The translations under genes and the position numbers were made by a program. Under the pieces are notes generated by a model. The model had not been told where the DNA came from. It worked only from the letters and a program-made list of their open reading frames with translations, and searched no databases. A DNA stretch of 64,000 nucleotides from Pseudoscleropodium purum (lineage: Eukaryota; Streptophyta; Bryopsida; Hypnales; Brachytheciaceae), in NCBI GenBank assembly GCA_963969395.1, contig OZ017796.1, positions 17,176,501 to 17,240,500 of the forward strand, in the 5' to 3' direction. Below, piece after piece: positions 35,812 to 48,800 of the stretch; within the stretch, counting starts at the first letter, position 1; every line of letters starts with the position of its first letter.

Positions 35812-36534
35812 CCGGGGTGCTAGAATGTGAGCATAAAAATGCGAACATGTGAGCTTTGAGTATATGTAGAAGTAGATATACAACAACCATTGAAGGTGCT
35901 TATAATATAAACACCTATAATATAGGTACCTATATTATAATTACACTATAATTCTGAAAGGTTTCTAAAATATAAACACCTATAATATAAATGTATACCA
36001 TATTTTATTAGCAACTTCAGTACAAATTAATTATTAAATTTTTGGCTAGCTTTTTAAAATAATTACAAGGCTCTCCTGTTGAAATGTTGTAAAATAGAAT
36101 TAAATAAGTGCTGAAATTTTAGAAATTCAACAGTAAGTGCTAAAATGAAGTAGACCATGGTGTTGTCAATACCAAATTGTCAAAAAGTTTCAATTATGAC
36201 ATAGAAATCCTTGATAACTTGGAAGTAGCCTCTATTTTTTGAAACAATGTCACTTTTTAAATAATATCATGGGGAATAGAAATGTGACGATTGTACCTTC
36301 ATGAAATTAATTACATATTGATAGGTTATCAACAATTATACAATAGTCTAGCTTGAATGAATGTTTAAATTATATAATATTGTTTTAGATAAATGTTTAA
36401 ATTTTAAGCTATCTAACCTTATTTTTCCACTTTAATTAACTATTAGGTAATTGGATGCCGAAGCTGCTAGTAAGGTACAGTAGTCAACTAGGCTCATGTG
36501 TTCACACTCCTAGGCTCACATTATAACAACCCTC
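35812..36534. mobile_element. Short relative of the 8.3-kb hAT-like element (723 bp)
   Basis: Left end CCGGGGTGCTAGAATGTGAG and, reverse-complemented, right end GAGGGTTGTTATAATGTGAG. The same CTAG(A/C)ATGTGAG end is found on the 8.3-kb element and at 56953. Inside are repeated TATAATATA boxes shared with 56953-57543. No target duplication survives. Non-coding. Confidence 0.55.
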
Positions 36535-36720
36535 TCAAATACACTTCCTAAATTCAAATATCAAGAGTACACAAAGCCTCTAAAGTTTATTACTAGTGAT
36601 TCAATGATAGAGGAAACAAAATGGATGACATACATGACATACAAAACATAGGGAATGAAGGGAGCAACCTTTTCATGGCCTTGTTTTCCTTCTAAGGTAA
36701 GGACTTTATTATCTCTTTAA

Positions 36721-37260
36721 ATCCTAAAAGGTCAAATAGTATTTTTGATATTATAGAGTTTTTGGTCATCCATTTATGAACATAATTTTCATTTTTTTCT
36801 TTAAATTTTAGACAATATGTGATTAGAAAAACAACTTTATAGAGCAACAATTTCAATAACTTTGATTGCATGGTTTTAAATTGTTTGCATGATATCTAGT
36901 TTTATTTTTTTCAAGATTGGCATTCCAAGAAGCTTAGAAATTTCTTTTAAAGAAAAATAAATTGAATTCAGTTTTTTAAATTTACATAAAGGGTAAAACC
37001 TTTGAATTATTTTATTTCTATAAATGAGATGAAAGGTATGAAGAGGTTTAGTTTGCAACCAAGTTATGGAATCTCCATTCAGAAATAAGCTTTGAAGTCT
37101 TTTTTAATATTTTCAATCATTTTCAATATCTTTGAAAAAAAATAAAAACATAAGATAAAAGTTTTTTATTACAACATTCCATTCCAACATTAAGTGTTAG
37201 AATTAAAATTTTCAATTTTATAACTAAATTTGTAACAATTTTGTATTTTTATTCGTATTT
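36721..37260 (+). mobile_element. TTAA-flanked repeat, copy 8 (decayed, truncated)
   Basis: Starts ATCCTAAAAGGTCAAATAG after TTAA (36717-36720) and follows the family order through a TTTAGTTTGCA box, CTTTGAAGTC and TTACAACATTCC to ACAATTTTGTATTT, then stops. The right third is missing and divergence is high, so this is an old copy. Confidence 0.55.
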
Positions 37261-37374
37261 TACCTTGTTTTATTTATTATTCTTTTCAAGCATGAATATG
37301 AAATTTTTTTCGAATTTTTTGAATGTATTCTTAACTTGTTTTTTCAACATATTGTAGAAAATTGCAAGTTAGAC

Positions 37375-37596
37375 CATTACAAGAGAAAGGTGTGTTTTAA
37401 ATGAGTTTTAAAGTATAGTCTTAGACATAAGATTCTAAGTAATGACCTTTAAAGAGATTTTCAGCAAAATTTTACTAAAAACACATAAAATTCTAATAAA
37501 TTTTTGCTGAAAATCTCTTTAGAGGTCATTACTTATAATCTTATATTTAAGACTATATTTAAAAATTCACTTAAAACACCCCTTTCTTATGTAGTG
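37375..37596. mobile_element. CACTA-type fold-back MITE (222 bp)
   Basis: Right end, reverse-complemented, CACTACATAAGAAAGGGGTG. Left end CATTACAAGAGAAAGGTGTG. A direct GAC lies on each side (37372-37374 and 37597-37599). CACTA ends and a 3-base duplication identify the superfamily. The arms of about 100 bases are complementary, including AGTAATGACCT and AAAGAGATTTTCAGCAAAA, so the element folds into a long hairpin. Confidence 0.78.
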
Positions 37597-37599
37597 GAC

Positions 37600-40389
37600 A
37601 TACTCATTTTTAGATAAAAAATTTGAAAGATGAAACTTTATTATTTTGGGAGAGTTGAAAATACCCCTTTTTGAAATTCAAGCATTATGGTCTATTGGTC
37701 TTGCACTTAGAGTAAGTTTTTCTATTGAATTTTTTTAGGAAGGTGTACTTCAACAAGTTAAATAAGAGAATGTATAGTTGAATACACTAAAAGATAAAAA
37801 TAAAAATAAAATTTATTATTGTTAAGAAAAAGGTGATTTTAGATATTTTTTGGCCAGAATGCATCAAAACTCTTTTGAGATTAAGAACTAGATTTAAGAT
37901 TTTGAGCAGTTGATGATCCCATATATGTCCCAAGCACACAAATCTTTGTTGTATCATCTACCTAATTGTTTGTAGAATTTTTTTATTAGTTCTTTAACAT
38001 TTATATGGCATATATTTTCAAGACTTTGTTGTGCAAATAGTTTATAGTTTAGAGCATATAAATATGTTTCATATCAATAAATAACTTTTCTAGTTCAAAA
38101 AATGACTCTTCAAAAATGACTTGAATAGATAAGTAAAAGTAAAATAATTAAAACCCACCACAATAAGAACTTTAATGATCTGAAGATATAGAAAAAATAT
38201 TCTCAAGAAAATTGCTTTTATTCAATCTACAATTTGTTTGAATAGAACTTCTCAAATTTTTAGTTAAAATTTTCTTACTAAATATTCCTAAATGTTTTAA
38301 GAGATTTGACCATATGAATTGTTTTTTTACAACTTATAAGTTAAAAAATCACCATTAATTATTCTTTTAATCCTTAAATAATATTCCCTTTCTTAGATTA
38401 GGGAAGAAAAAAAAACTCCTTGAATTGGGGCACGAGTCTTGTTGCTTGCCTAAAATTTGTTTGATCAATACATGCAAAAGTAAACAATGAACAGTGCTTT
38501 GACTTTGCAATCTAAATATAGTGCTTAGGAAGACATATTTATTGTGAAAGTGGGTCCATAAAGTTGAAACACTCTAAAAAAAATGTAGAAACGCTTTTTG
38601 TCTAAAATTCTTTCAAAATCAAGTTCCAAAGGCTTGGCTTGTTGTTTAAAAATTAAAGTGCAATATCTAACACGTCTCCACAATTCTATAAATTCAAACT
38701 ACCTCCTAATCTGTAAGAGATTAAATGATATTGCCATTGTCTTCTAATTAACTTTTATTTATTGTGATTAGAGAAAGGCACAAATTAAATCTATAAGTGC
38801 ATGATTAAGCAAAAATCCAAAGTTACATTTGAGACAAAACCAACTAGATTTAGAGTGATAATATTATAATTGAAGAATGAATTAATAATAATTAGTAGCT
38901 ATAGATGATGAATTATATTGATGGATATTGTCTCAATAAAATAGATAAATAGTCTTTTAGAAATCAAATTCAAGCAAGTGAATTTGGATTACCATAATTG
39001 TTGGAAAGGGCTTTGGTCCTACATTAAAGATTGCATTTGCCTTTGGTATATGCTTGTAAATTTTATTGATTGACATTAAAAAAGTTTTGAATTCACATGC
39101 TCATAGTGTTTTGAGAAATGAAGATATTGAAATTTTAACATTCTAACATATCAAAATCTATAATTGGTCGTGACTAGTAGGGTAGAGAGAAATACAATTC
39201 AATGAGGTGAAATAAAAATCTTTTAATCCTTAAAGTCACGTTGTTTCTTTAAGGTATTTTAAATAAAAGTACATACAAGTTTCTATGATCTCAATATTTC
39301 GTGTGGTTTTTGAAACTTTTTTTTGAGAAAAAGAAAATTATCTTTTTGGAAACAAATTTTTTAATTCAATTGGTGATTGAAAGCAAAAATTATGCCACCT
39401 AAAAATATGCCCCCAAAATATAATTTTTTCAAATTTTTGCTCTTTGTAAATGAAATGATAGTTTTGAGGATATTTTTTTAATGAGAAAAGGCCTTAAGAC
39501 ATTATGAATGAAATTTTTTGTAAGAATCATATTATCCAATTCACACCCACTTTAGAACATAACTTAAATTAAACCATATGAATTTGATCTATTACTCATA
39601 ATTTATATTCTTTTATAAAATTCACTAATAAAACTTTATTCTAAATTGTACTTTATAATGATAAATCTTGATATATTTAGAAATGTAGATTCCATGTAGA
39701 TTTAGACTAAAACACATTCAATTTTGTAACTTCCAAAATATCTTTTTGTGATATTAATTTGAACCCAAAAAAACTAAATTTGAAAAGTTTTATTTTTTCT
39801 CCATATTAAAGTTTTGAAAAAAACATTATTGTTAGTGTATATCTGATAAAAACACCACATTCAATGTATATATATCAAAGATATCATTTTATTTTCATAT
39901 TACACTTTTAAAATCACAATAATTCTTTTCATAAATTTTCTTAAAAAACTAAACATTAATATACATAAATAGTACTTACTATATGATAAACATCAAAATT
40001 TTAATTTAAAAAAAAATCTGACTTAAGGGTCATGGCTAAAGGTCTCTTGAATGTAAAAAACATTATATTAAATACTTGAGAATTTTTCACAATGTTTTTC
40101 ATTACTACTTATACTTTGTAAAAAATTTGTAATCTTTTAGATTTTCAATTTTCTTATTTATCAATTTTATTTTTTGTTGGAAAAATTAAAATAAAGATAA
40201 TTTCCACAAGATTAATAGAGATTATTCACATTGATAGACAACACATACTTTTATGCAATAAAAATAGAAGTTTGAATTTGAAAATCATTTAAGGAAATAA
40301 CTTGAACTCAAAGGTGATGTTTGACGATATGGCAATGCAATTGTTCAACGGGGTCCCAATCAAAATGGCATTTTCAAAATTGCAATGAA
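37600..40389. other. Gene-free AT-rich stretch
   Basis: I see no gene and no bounded element. A TTAA followed by TCCTTAAAGTCACG at 39223-39240 resembles the left end of 12126-12547, without a partner. Confidence 0.45.
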
Positions 40390-41272
40390 AGAAATTTCAG
40401 TGCCAACTTTGGGTGCCTCTCAAGAGTTGAAAAATTGGTTATTTTACCACAAACTTTTTACCGCACCATTTCCTTTATGTCAATAATACATGTGCCAAAT
40501 TTCAAGGTCAAAAAATTCACCAAAAAAAGTTATTCAAAATCTACCAATATGGGTAGTTGTGGAAACATTTCTAGTATTGCCAACTTTGACAACCTCTTAA
40601 GGATTGAAAAAAAAATTTGCTATGAAAATTTTGAAACAGAAAGTACCCTATGTTAATAATATATATTTCAAATTTCAAGGCCAAAAGATTTATACAAAAA
40701 ATGATATTCATAGTCTACCAACATGTGTTGTTTTGAAAAACACTTGTGGAAACCATTTCACTATTGTTGACTTTGACACCCTTCCAACGGTTGAGAAATA
40801 ATCTATTTACCATGAAATTATTTTCACACAATCTTTTCTATATTCATAATATGTATGCCAAATTTTAAGGACAAAAAATTCTTACAAAAAATGATATTCA
40901 AAATTTACCAACATGGGTAGCTTTGAGAAACCATTTCTCTATTGCTAATTTTCACACTCTCTCAAGGGCTGAGATTTTTTTCATTTACCATGAAATTTTT
41001 GTCACAATATCTTTTTTATGTTAATAATATGTGAAATAAATAAGAAGGTCAACAGATATATACAAAAAAAGATATACACAATCTACCAATATGTGTAGTT
41101 GTGGAAAACAATGGGAGAAGCCATTTCACTACTACCAACTTTGACACCCTCCCTAGGGCTAAGAAATTGTTTACTTATCATGAAATTTTTGGCGCAAGAT
41201 ATAGTTTATACTAGTAGTAAGTGTACCAAAATTCAAGGTCAAAAAATTTATACAAAAAAAGGTACTCACAAT
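40390..41272. repeat. Tandem array, about 183-bp unit, five copies
   Basis: The TGCCAACTTTGACACCCTCTCAAG-type core recurs near 40398, 40577, 40766, 40943 and 41131 (intervals 179, 189, 177, 188). Each unit also carries a TTACCATGAAATTTTTG box, a TTAATAATATGT box, CAAATTTCAAGGTCAAAA and ATCTACCAA.ATGGGTAG. It stops exactly where the transposase remnant on the other strand ends. Open frames of 65-111 codons here follow the repeat and are not genes. Confidence 0.8.
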
Positions 41273-42058
41273 CTACCAATGTATATGTCCTCCATTTGCC
41301 TCAATTAGTGCTTGTAACATAGAAGGCATAAAACGATATAATTGGAGGAGCTTTTTACCACTAATTAACTTCTACTCTCTTTCAATAACTATCTTCAAGT
41401 TGTATAATTTTTTAGGGCATATAAATCTATGTTGAGTTGCATTTTTCAAAATCTTCTAAAGGTTCCTAATTGGATTGAGCTTGGGAGAGTTTGCAGGCCA
41501 ATTAAGCTTCTCCAAAAGGTGTGTTTGTCTCCATTATTCACATAATTTACTACAATAGACAGGTGCGCCATCTTCCATGAGCAATCCTTGTAGTGCTTTG
41601 CCCATAAAATGAAGCAATTCATCATTGTAAACCACTTCAACAAAATCCTTAGTAGAGTGCCGATCTTTAGGCATAAAAATAAGTTGTGACTTTTGCCCTC
41701 CAATAGATTTACTCCAAATCATCAAATAAGTTCTCCCACTCTTAATTGTTGGAACTATATAATTTGATGCATAGCACTTATATATATGCAGTTTCCAAAT
41801 ATGAATTTGTCTAAAATTTTTTCCAACTTCAAAAATACTCATCTATCTAAACAACTTGCTCCCATTCCTCTACACTCCACCTACAATACTTCTAAGCAAA
41901 AGTCGATTGTTGAGACATATGACAAAATATCAAAAAGGTTTTTTTGATAGCAATTGGACTATAAAGGCTACTCCCATATAGAGCCCTCTAAATAGTTTTT
42001 CTAGACACTTCAGCAAAACACATATGAGTAATTTCTAAGAGCGTCAAGCGAAATTGCC
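41273..42058 (-). pseudogene. Tc1-type (DD34E) transposase pseudogene
   Basis: Tc1/mariner transposase, inactive. On the minus strand the N-terminal part keeps VSRKTI, LYSPIAIKKTF and WSVEEWEQVV, matching the helix-turn-helix tail and the lead-in to the first catalytic block. A frameshift follows at IDE/SIFEVG, where the first Asp sits. From 41842 one frame runs through VPTIKSGRTYLMIW and MEDGAPVYCSKL (second Asp at 41572-41570) to WPANSPKLNPIRNL, then to IEANGGHIHW and a stop at 41275-41273. Exactly 34 positions separate the second Asp from the third catalytic site, which is Arg instead of Glu (41467-41465). Three in-frame stops interrupt this part. SGRTxxMxW, MEDGAPxH and IEANGGH are, as I know the family, common in fungal-type Tc1 elements. 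No terminal repeats were found. Confidence 0.88.
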
Positions 42059-43287
42059 CACAAATTTTAGGTTTCAAAACGTAGAAGTAGAGTATCAAAG
42101 TCCAACTTCCAAAAATTAGAATGCCCTAAATTTAGCTTTAGATGCCAAAACTATCAACCAAAGATATTAAATAATATTAAAATTCCCATTTAGAAGTATT
42201 ATATAATACCAAAGAAAATTGTGTTAGTTAAGTATCTAAAAATTTCAAATTTTCAACCAAAAACTAGCAACCAATTGGCACTTAGTACTAGGCACCATTG
42301 CGGCATTAGCAATCGGCACCAAGGGGCTAGAGAATCAGGGTTTGGAAACTAGGGAGTTGGGGGATCGAGGTTGAAGAATTGCAGTCCAAGTAAACTATGT
42401 TTTAGAAAGAAAAAGAAAGAAAACACATAAACATTAGCAACCTCAATTCCTCTAACAATTCAAGTATTTATAGAAAGGAGGAAGTAGAGGGAGTCAGAAG
42501 TTTAAGTTATAGAATTAAAAAAAGAAAGAGAGCCCTCTAGAACTATACAATTTGAGATAACAACCAAGAATGTCAAGATAGATGGAAGATGAAGGAGAAA
42601 TAATTTAACAATTGGAAGTACACCCTTGGACAAAATAGGATAGGATTAGAACTAAACATTTGATTTGACTAACCATGTGTTAGCATTAGAGTATACATAC
42701 ACTTCTACTCTATAGAAAGCTAGAATACAACTAACCAGGGCTGGAAGCCAAAGCAAACTCCATATGGCATTGACAATAACTTTTGAAGACTGACCAAGTA
42801 CGTCCAATTTTCTAAATAATACCCCAACTTGGTGAGAGTGGGAAAGTTTTGAGCAAGTCTTGGGTTGACCAATTTCAAAAAAGTTTTGATTGTTTTTTTG
42901 GTGAACTAATCATTTTCATAATGGCTAGGCGTGGTTGAAATGTTGTCAAAGGATATAGAATTGGGAGGAATCAACGTGGCATAGGAAGGAGGGGAGTAGT
43001 GTCCATATATATAGCCATGGCCAAATAAAAATTATATAGAATTGTAATATGTTATTAGGATTTAATTTTGGAATTTTGAGGTTCATTTGTGTTTGTCTTT
43101 GGTGGAATTTTGTCATACTGTTGGATTTTTTGAGTTCTAAGTTGGTAATTTTGGTCATATTTTACTAGTTTGAAAAGTACAGTTGTGTTTTTTTTTTAAG
43201 TGAATCAAGTTGGATTAGGTGGTATGAGTCAAATAATGGACAAGGATTCCAAATTGGAGTTTGTTAAGTCAAGTGTGGAGATGAGTG
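42059..43287. other. Gene-free stretch
   Basis: No gene seen. It may contain the missing 5' end of the Tc1 element, but I could not find an inverted terminal repeat. Confidence 0.4.
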
Positions 43288-43705
43288 GTTAGTTGGAAGT
43301 TGAAGTTGATATCAAGTTGGTAGTTAGAATTTGGTTGGTCATCCTTTCCGACTTGGTAATTGTCAAGTTTAGGCTTCCTATGAGGTCCCTCTCTTCAGGT
43401 TCATTTTCACCAACTATTGAGCGAGCCAATGTGTGACCCAGCTAGCATATTTTTGTTTTTATTTGTCTTATTATGTTTATGAGTGATGAGTTGGTTAGTT
43501 GGAAGTTGAAGTCAATATCAAGTTGGTAGTTAGAGTTTAGTTGGTTGTCCTTTTCCAACTTGGTAACTGTCAAGTTTAGACTTCCTATGAGGTCCCTCTC
43601 TCCAGGTTCATTTTCACCTACTATTGAGTGAGCCAATGCGTGACCCAGCTAGTCAAGCTACATATTTTTGTTTTTGTGTGTGTTAGTGTGTATATGAGTG
43701 ATGAG
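43288..43705. repeat. Tandem duplication, two units of about 207 bp
   Basis: Both units contain GTTAGTTGGAAGTTGAAGT, ATATCAAGTTGGTAGTTAGA, CAAGTTTAG.CTTCCTATGA and GAGCCAATG.GTGACCCAGC. They differ at few positions, which suggests a recent duplication. Non-coding. Confidence 0.75.
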
Positions 43706-45069
43706 TTGTTTAGGTTCAAATTGGAATGTTTGTATGTTTGCTAATTGATCCAATTGGTGAGGTCTTTATTTGTGATTATGTATTTCAAGATAGAATCATT
43801 GTGCCCAAGTTGGAGTATTGCGAAGCCAAAGAGTTTGTCAATAAGAAGAGGGATTTTTTTATGATGAAAAAGAAGAGCTATGAAGATTTATATAGACCTA
43901 GTTGGGATTCATGGAGTGATGAGAATTAGGTTCCAATTAGGAAAGGAATGAGAGAGTGTAAGAGAAAGATTTGCAATGCTAGTTGTAAAAGTGATAAGTT
44001 AGAGAGTAGTACTACAAAGAAAAATCTTAAGTGTAATGGTAATTTGATCACCAATTTGGATTTAATAGAAAAGTAATTTCAACCAAATTGGTGTATTGTT
44101 CTTGTGGTGTGTAATGTTGTTGGTAGTATGTTGATGTGGAAATATTTCATTAGTCTAATTGGAGAATTATGAGCATGTTGTTGAATGCTTAATATGGTGT
44201 ACATTGGATTTATGTGAGTGTTGTTGTATTGTTGTTTATAGAAGAATCTAAATTGGAAAGCAATCATGTATTGGCCAAAGCTTTTGTTAAGTGCTAGTGT
44301 CTAGGTTGAAGTTATTTGGTGTCTAATTCCCATTTGGTCATGGTTGGCACTATAGTTATAATTGAGTTCAAATTGGAAAGTAAGGTTTTTAATGTTCATG
44401 GTATTTGAGTTCTGAGTTGTGTCTGCCTAATAGGAGCAAAAATCTAAAATATGGGAGGCAAGCAATTGAGAGACCAAATAGAGAAGGAATTAAGTTAAGT
44501 GTGGATGATTCTAAAAAAATATAAAAATAAAATCCAAGTGAGTCAAAGAGAGATGTAAGTTTTAGAAGTGTTAGAATTACTCAAAACCAAATTGTAAGGC
44601 TAAGGACAAAAAGATCAAATTGGAGAATAAAGATATTGTGCTTCCCAAGTTGGAGACAAGGATCTAAAGTGAAAATCAAAGCCAAGTTTGATGTACAAGA
44701 ATCATATCAATTTGTACTTGGTGAAAGACCAATTTGGAAGTTGAAAAGCCAAAGTTGGCTCATAGCAAAGCTGAGGGCGATAGTGTCGTCTAAATTCAAG
44801 AGTAAAAGATAAAAATTAAAAATTAAAAAATTAAAAAGAATAAAATAGGAGAAATCTTAACCCTTGTGGCCATTAAGAGTAGAGTAATGAAATTTAGAAA
44901 TTAGAACACCTTCAAAATTGTATGAGGTTGAAGGAACATTTTTTCAATTCTTGGTGGCAATGTCCTATTAGGAAATTAGTGGAAATAATCCTATTTAAAA
45001 GCCTCCTTGGATGAACTTTATCTTTGAATTTATTTATTCTAATTTGGGATAGGAATCTTTTCTACAAGT
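43706..45069. other. No confirmed gene; one longer open stretch
   Basis: From 43726 to about 44075 one plus-strand frame reads with a single stop (TAG after 67 codons) and is rich in Lys, Asp and Glu. I recognise no domain. It could be a decayed exon or retroelement fragment, or chance. The rest is unassigned AT-rich DNA. Confidence 0.35.
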
Positions 45070-45860
45070 GTTGTAGATGTCAAATAAAATATCACAAGTT
45101 TATATGAAGAAATTAGAGTTTGTACATAAACCACTTATATCCTTTAAAGAAGGCTCTTTTGCTCCAATGTGTTCCACAGTCGCTTTCAAAGTCCAAATTG
45201 AATGTGAGATATTACTATGGAAAGCTAATCCAAATATCTACAACACGTTCAAATTTCAACTCAAAAGAACATATTTTTCGACTTTTATAGTTGATTAAAG
45301 TTCTCTCTTTTTAATTCAAAGGCAACTCACTACTACTACACTTAGAAGCTCATATCTCTCACTTCATAACTTCAAACTGATTGTATAATATCTCTTTGAA
45401 AATCCAACTCAAATATCTACTACCTCATCAAATTTCAATTCAAATTATAATACTTTCTGACTTCTATAGCCGGACAAAGTTTTTCCCTCTTCAATTCAAA
45501 GGCAATTCATCACTACTTTACTTCCTAGCTCATAACTTTCACTTTCTAACTCCAAACTAAGAATATGATAATTTTTTGAAAAGATAACTTTTCAATCCAT
45601 ATTCTTATAAAATCTAAAATCTAAATACCTTCTTACCAAATAATTATAGGCGTTCAAAAATTTTGCCTTCAAACTTAAAGACAATTAAATCTTTCTCACT
45701 TCATCAAGCATAACTTTCACATAAAAACTCCAAATAAAGCAAATGATAGCTTTTTGGAATTAGATCAAAGAAAAGAACATCCTCATATAATTTCAATTTA
45801 AAACTCTCAAAACAAAAAACTCTATAGAACTCCAAAGTCACGGCTCTCTCTCTCAAACTA
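45070..45860 (+). repeat. Tandem array, about 180-bp unit (family C), about four copies
   Basis: Units repeat the boxes TTCGACTTTTATAGTTGAT, AATTCAAAGGCAACTCACTA, AGCTCATA.CT.TCACTT and AACTCAAATATCTAC at about 180-base spacing. The same family lies inverted at 34440-34985. Non-coding. Confidence 0.65.
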
Positions 45861-48800
45861 ACAACTAGAAGGAAGAAGAAGGGTCTCCACCTCATCCCTT
45901 ACCTTATCCTTACCTAAGCAAGTAGATTTCAGCCCCTAAATGCCAAATGGACCGTAATTCATCCATTGGCCATCCCTTTTTGTCCCATAACTCTATCCAT
46001 ATCCCTTATGTGGTATTTTAAACCATGAAATATCCAAAAGATAGGCAAAACAAGCTTCACCTTTGATTTTAACAACCTCAAATATATAAAAAAAAAGCTT
46101 TCAAATATTTTGTAATATCAAAATAAAAGAACTAGGATCATGTAATTGTCCAACAAAGGTAAGAAAAAGAGTTTCAAGCGAGGTGTTATTCCATTTGCAT
46201 CTTAAGACTCCGAAGAAAACTCCATTGATTTGACATTCAAACATATATTTTTATATAGTTGCATCAATTTACAACATAACAACAAGTACATAATTTTAGC
46301 CAAGAGGTGGTTGATCCCATTGGAAGCATTAGAGAAAGAGGCAACCCAAACTAAAGAGCAAGTGGGGGAAGTGATGGTAGAGAAAGGAGATGTTTGGATG
46401 GTGGTGGTAATACAATTCTAAATTTAGGATTTCAAGGCTTCACGACACTAGAGCGAACATTTTCAGAATCAACAAAAGAAGCATTGGATGGATTACAGAG
46501 TGCCAAAGGAGCCTACATTGCATCAATTTATCATGTTTTATCATGTGAGAGTGAGATTGAAGGGTGTTGTACAACCCAATTTCAATGTTATAGTTGGAGC
46601 TCAATGAGAGCATGGAGCAATTCCACAATCACAAGCCCAAGGCACTACTACTACAAGAACAAGAAGCAATAAAAATAATTCCATGGTAGAAGGCAATTGG
46701 GGTGCACCAAAGGGCTATAATTTCACCCTTGAAAAGGAGAGGTAGTTGACAAGGTCTATCATGGCTATTTTTCAAGATCTTATGTCAGGTAATTAGCAGA
46801 AAAATTGTTCATTTTGGAAACAAATCCACTAGTACTATAATAACTTAAGGTCCGCAAGATTTAGACCTTCTCATTCTTTTATAATTTAAGTGGAGACAAA
46901 TCAAACATGATATAAACAAGTTTATTGGTGCATACCAACAAATTTTGTAAATGGGACTAGTCCAGCAAATACCTTGCAAATGGACAAGGAATTGTATCGT
47001 ACAAAATTGTGAAAAACAATGATTTTAGCTTTGAGCATTATTGATTGTTTATTAAAGACTTTTCACGATGGATTGAGGATTGGAAACTTCTCGCAATGGG
47101 CTGAGGGTTGGGATACACTAAAGAACACCACACCTTCAAAGAAGAAAGTCACAACCTCGAACTAGGGCTCTTATAAAGCCATAGGTGAATGTAGGAGTAT
47201 TGTAGAGAGGACAATGCTTGGAGAAAGAAACCAAAATCTCTGAGATCTTCCAATTGTTATGAAAGTAGCTAAAAAAGAATCAGAGCTAACAAGAGTGTAG
47301 AGGTTATTTTGTTTAAGCAAACAATTGCTTTCAAGGTCATGGCAGCTATAGTAATGTAGAAGGTGGGGGCATTGAAAGACCATAATTAATGACTGCTCTA
47401 GACACTCATAGAGACCAATCCATTGTAGTACAAGAATTTATGAGGTTAAGACAAAAGGAGGAGCTAAAGAAGCTCTAGAAGCATTTGTTTACTCAAGACC
47501 AAAAAGACTTGAAGGATATAACTACTCAAGACAAGCAGTCATGACGTCATCAAGTGACTAAATTGGCAAGATAGGTCACTGAGATTCAAGAAAACGAGGA
47601 AATCCAATGCCAATACAAAAGCAACATCCATATGTGCAAGAGCCTAAAAATGACCATTATAAGGAAGACAATGACTTAGAAGTCAATGAATTTGATGGGG
47701 TTCCAACCTTGGACTCAATGACAATGAAGATGTACTAGGTGAGACAAAATGAAATGACATATGGACGGAAAATTTTAGGTGGACACAAGCTTTTTGACTT
47801 TGATGGCTTTCAACTACGATTGTTTTTAAACACTTGAACGATTTTCATTGTGGCTATGGCTTTTTTATAATTGTACAATTTTTAATTCAATGGATCTTTT
47901 TTTTTGACATCAACAATTTCCTCATGAATTGGTTCAATTGCAACGTTTTGTGGATCATCATTTTTTTCATTTTTTTTCATTTTTTCATTTGATGGCTTAG
48001 CTATTGGATCTTTGAATTTCAACTTTGTTTACTAATAGTGAGCTTAGTATGATAGCCCAATCTCAGGTGGAGTACTTTTGTTGACCTTAACTTGTGCATT
48101 TTCCTTGTCTCATTTTTTTGACAATGACGAGTTTAAATGCTTGAAATTGAGCTTTGCCTTCTTGTTCAAGCCACAACATTGTTTTTCTCATATTCATGCC
48201 AAGCTACGGCATTCAAATTGGCCAATTGACTCATATGTGACATTTTTTAACACACTTTTTGTTTGGGTGTGAATTTTGATTTCTATACAATGAGTTTTGG
48301 AGGCTCAAATTTGAGCTGCTGCTTTTTTCTTTTTCATAAACATGACAAAACAAATATTTGGATTGGGAGTTCAGTACAACATTATTGACGAATCTTATTT
48401 GTTTTATTTTTATTTTTTATAATGATAAGTTCAAAGGCTTGAATTTGAGCTTCTTATACAAGTTGCAACATTTTTGTTTTCATTTCATTGATTGAAAAGA
48501 GTATTTAGATCAACCAATTTTAGATGTGCTATTTTGATGGGTTCCAATGGCATTTGATTTCAATTTTATCAATGATTTTTGTTTTCACTATGGCAATTTA
48601 AAGTTGCAGGATATTCTCGTTTGTTCCTTGAATTATTATTTCTATTTCATTTTTTTAGGTAGGGTTTCAACATTGAATTCTTTGTTGTGGGTGACTAACT
48701 AATGCTTTCAATGTATATGAGTAGAAGTTTATATATTAGTTTGTAGGCAATATGAACCTCGCACGAGACTCCTAACCTACCTTAGAGTAGAACCCAAGCT

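Noticed and set aside
40321..41308. Plus-strand frames of 111, 65 and 69 codons
   Set aside because: They follow the 183-bp tandem units, and the peptide similarity between them reflects the DNA repeat.
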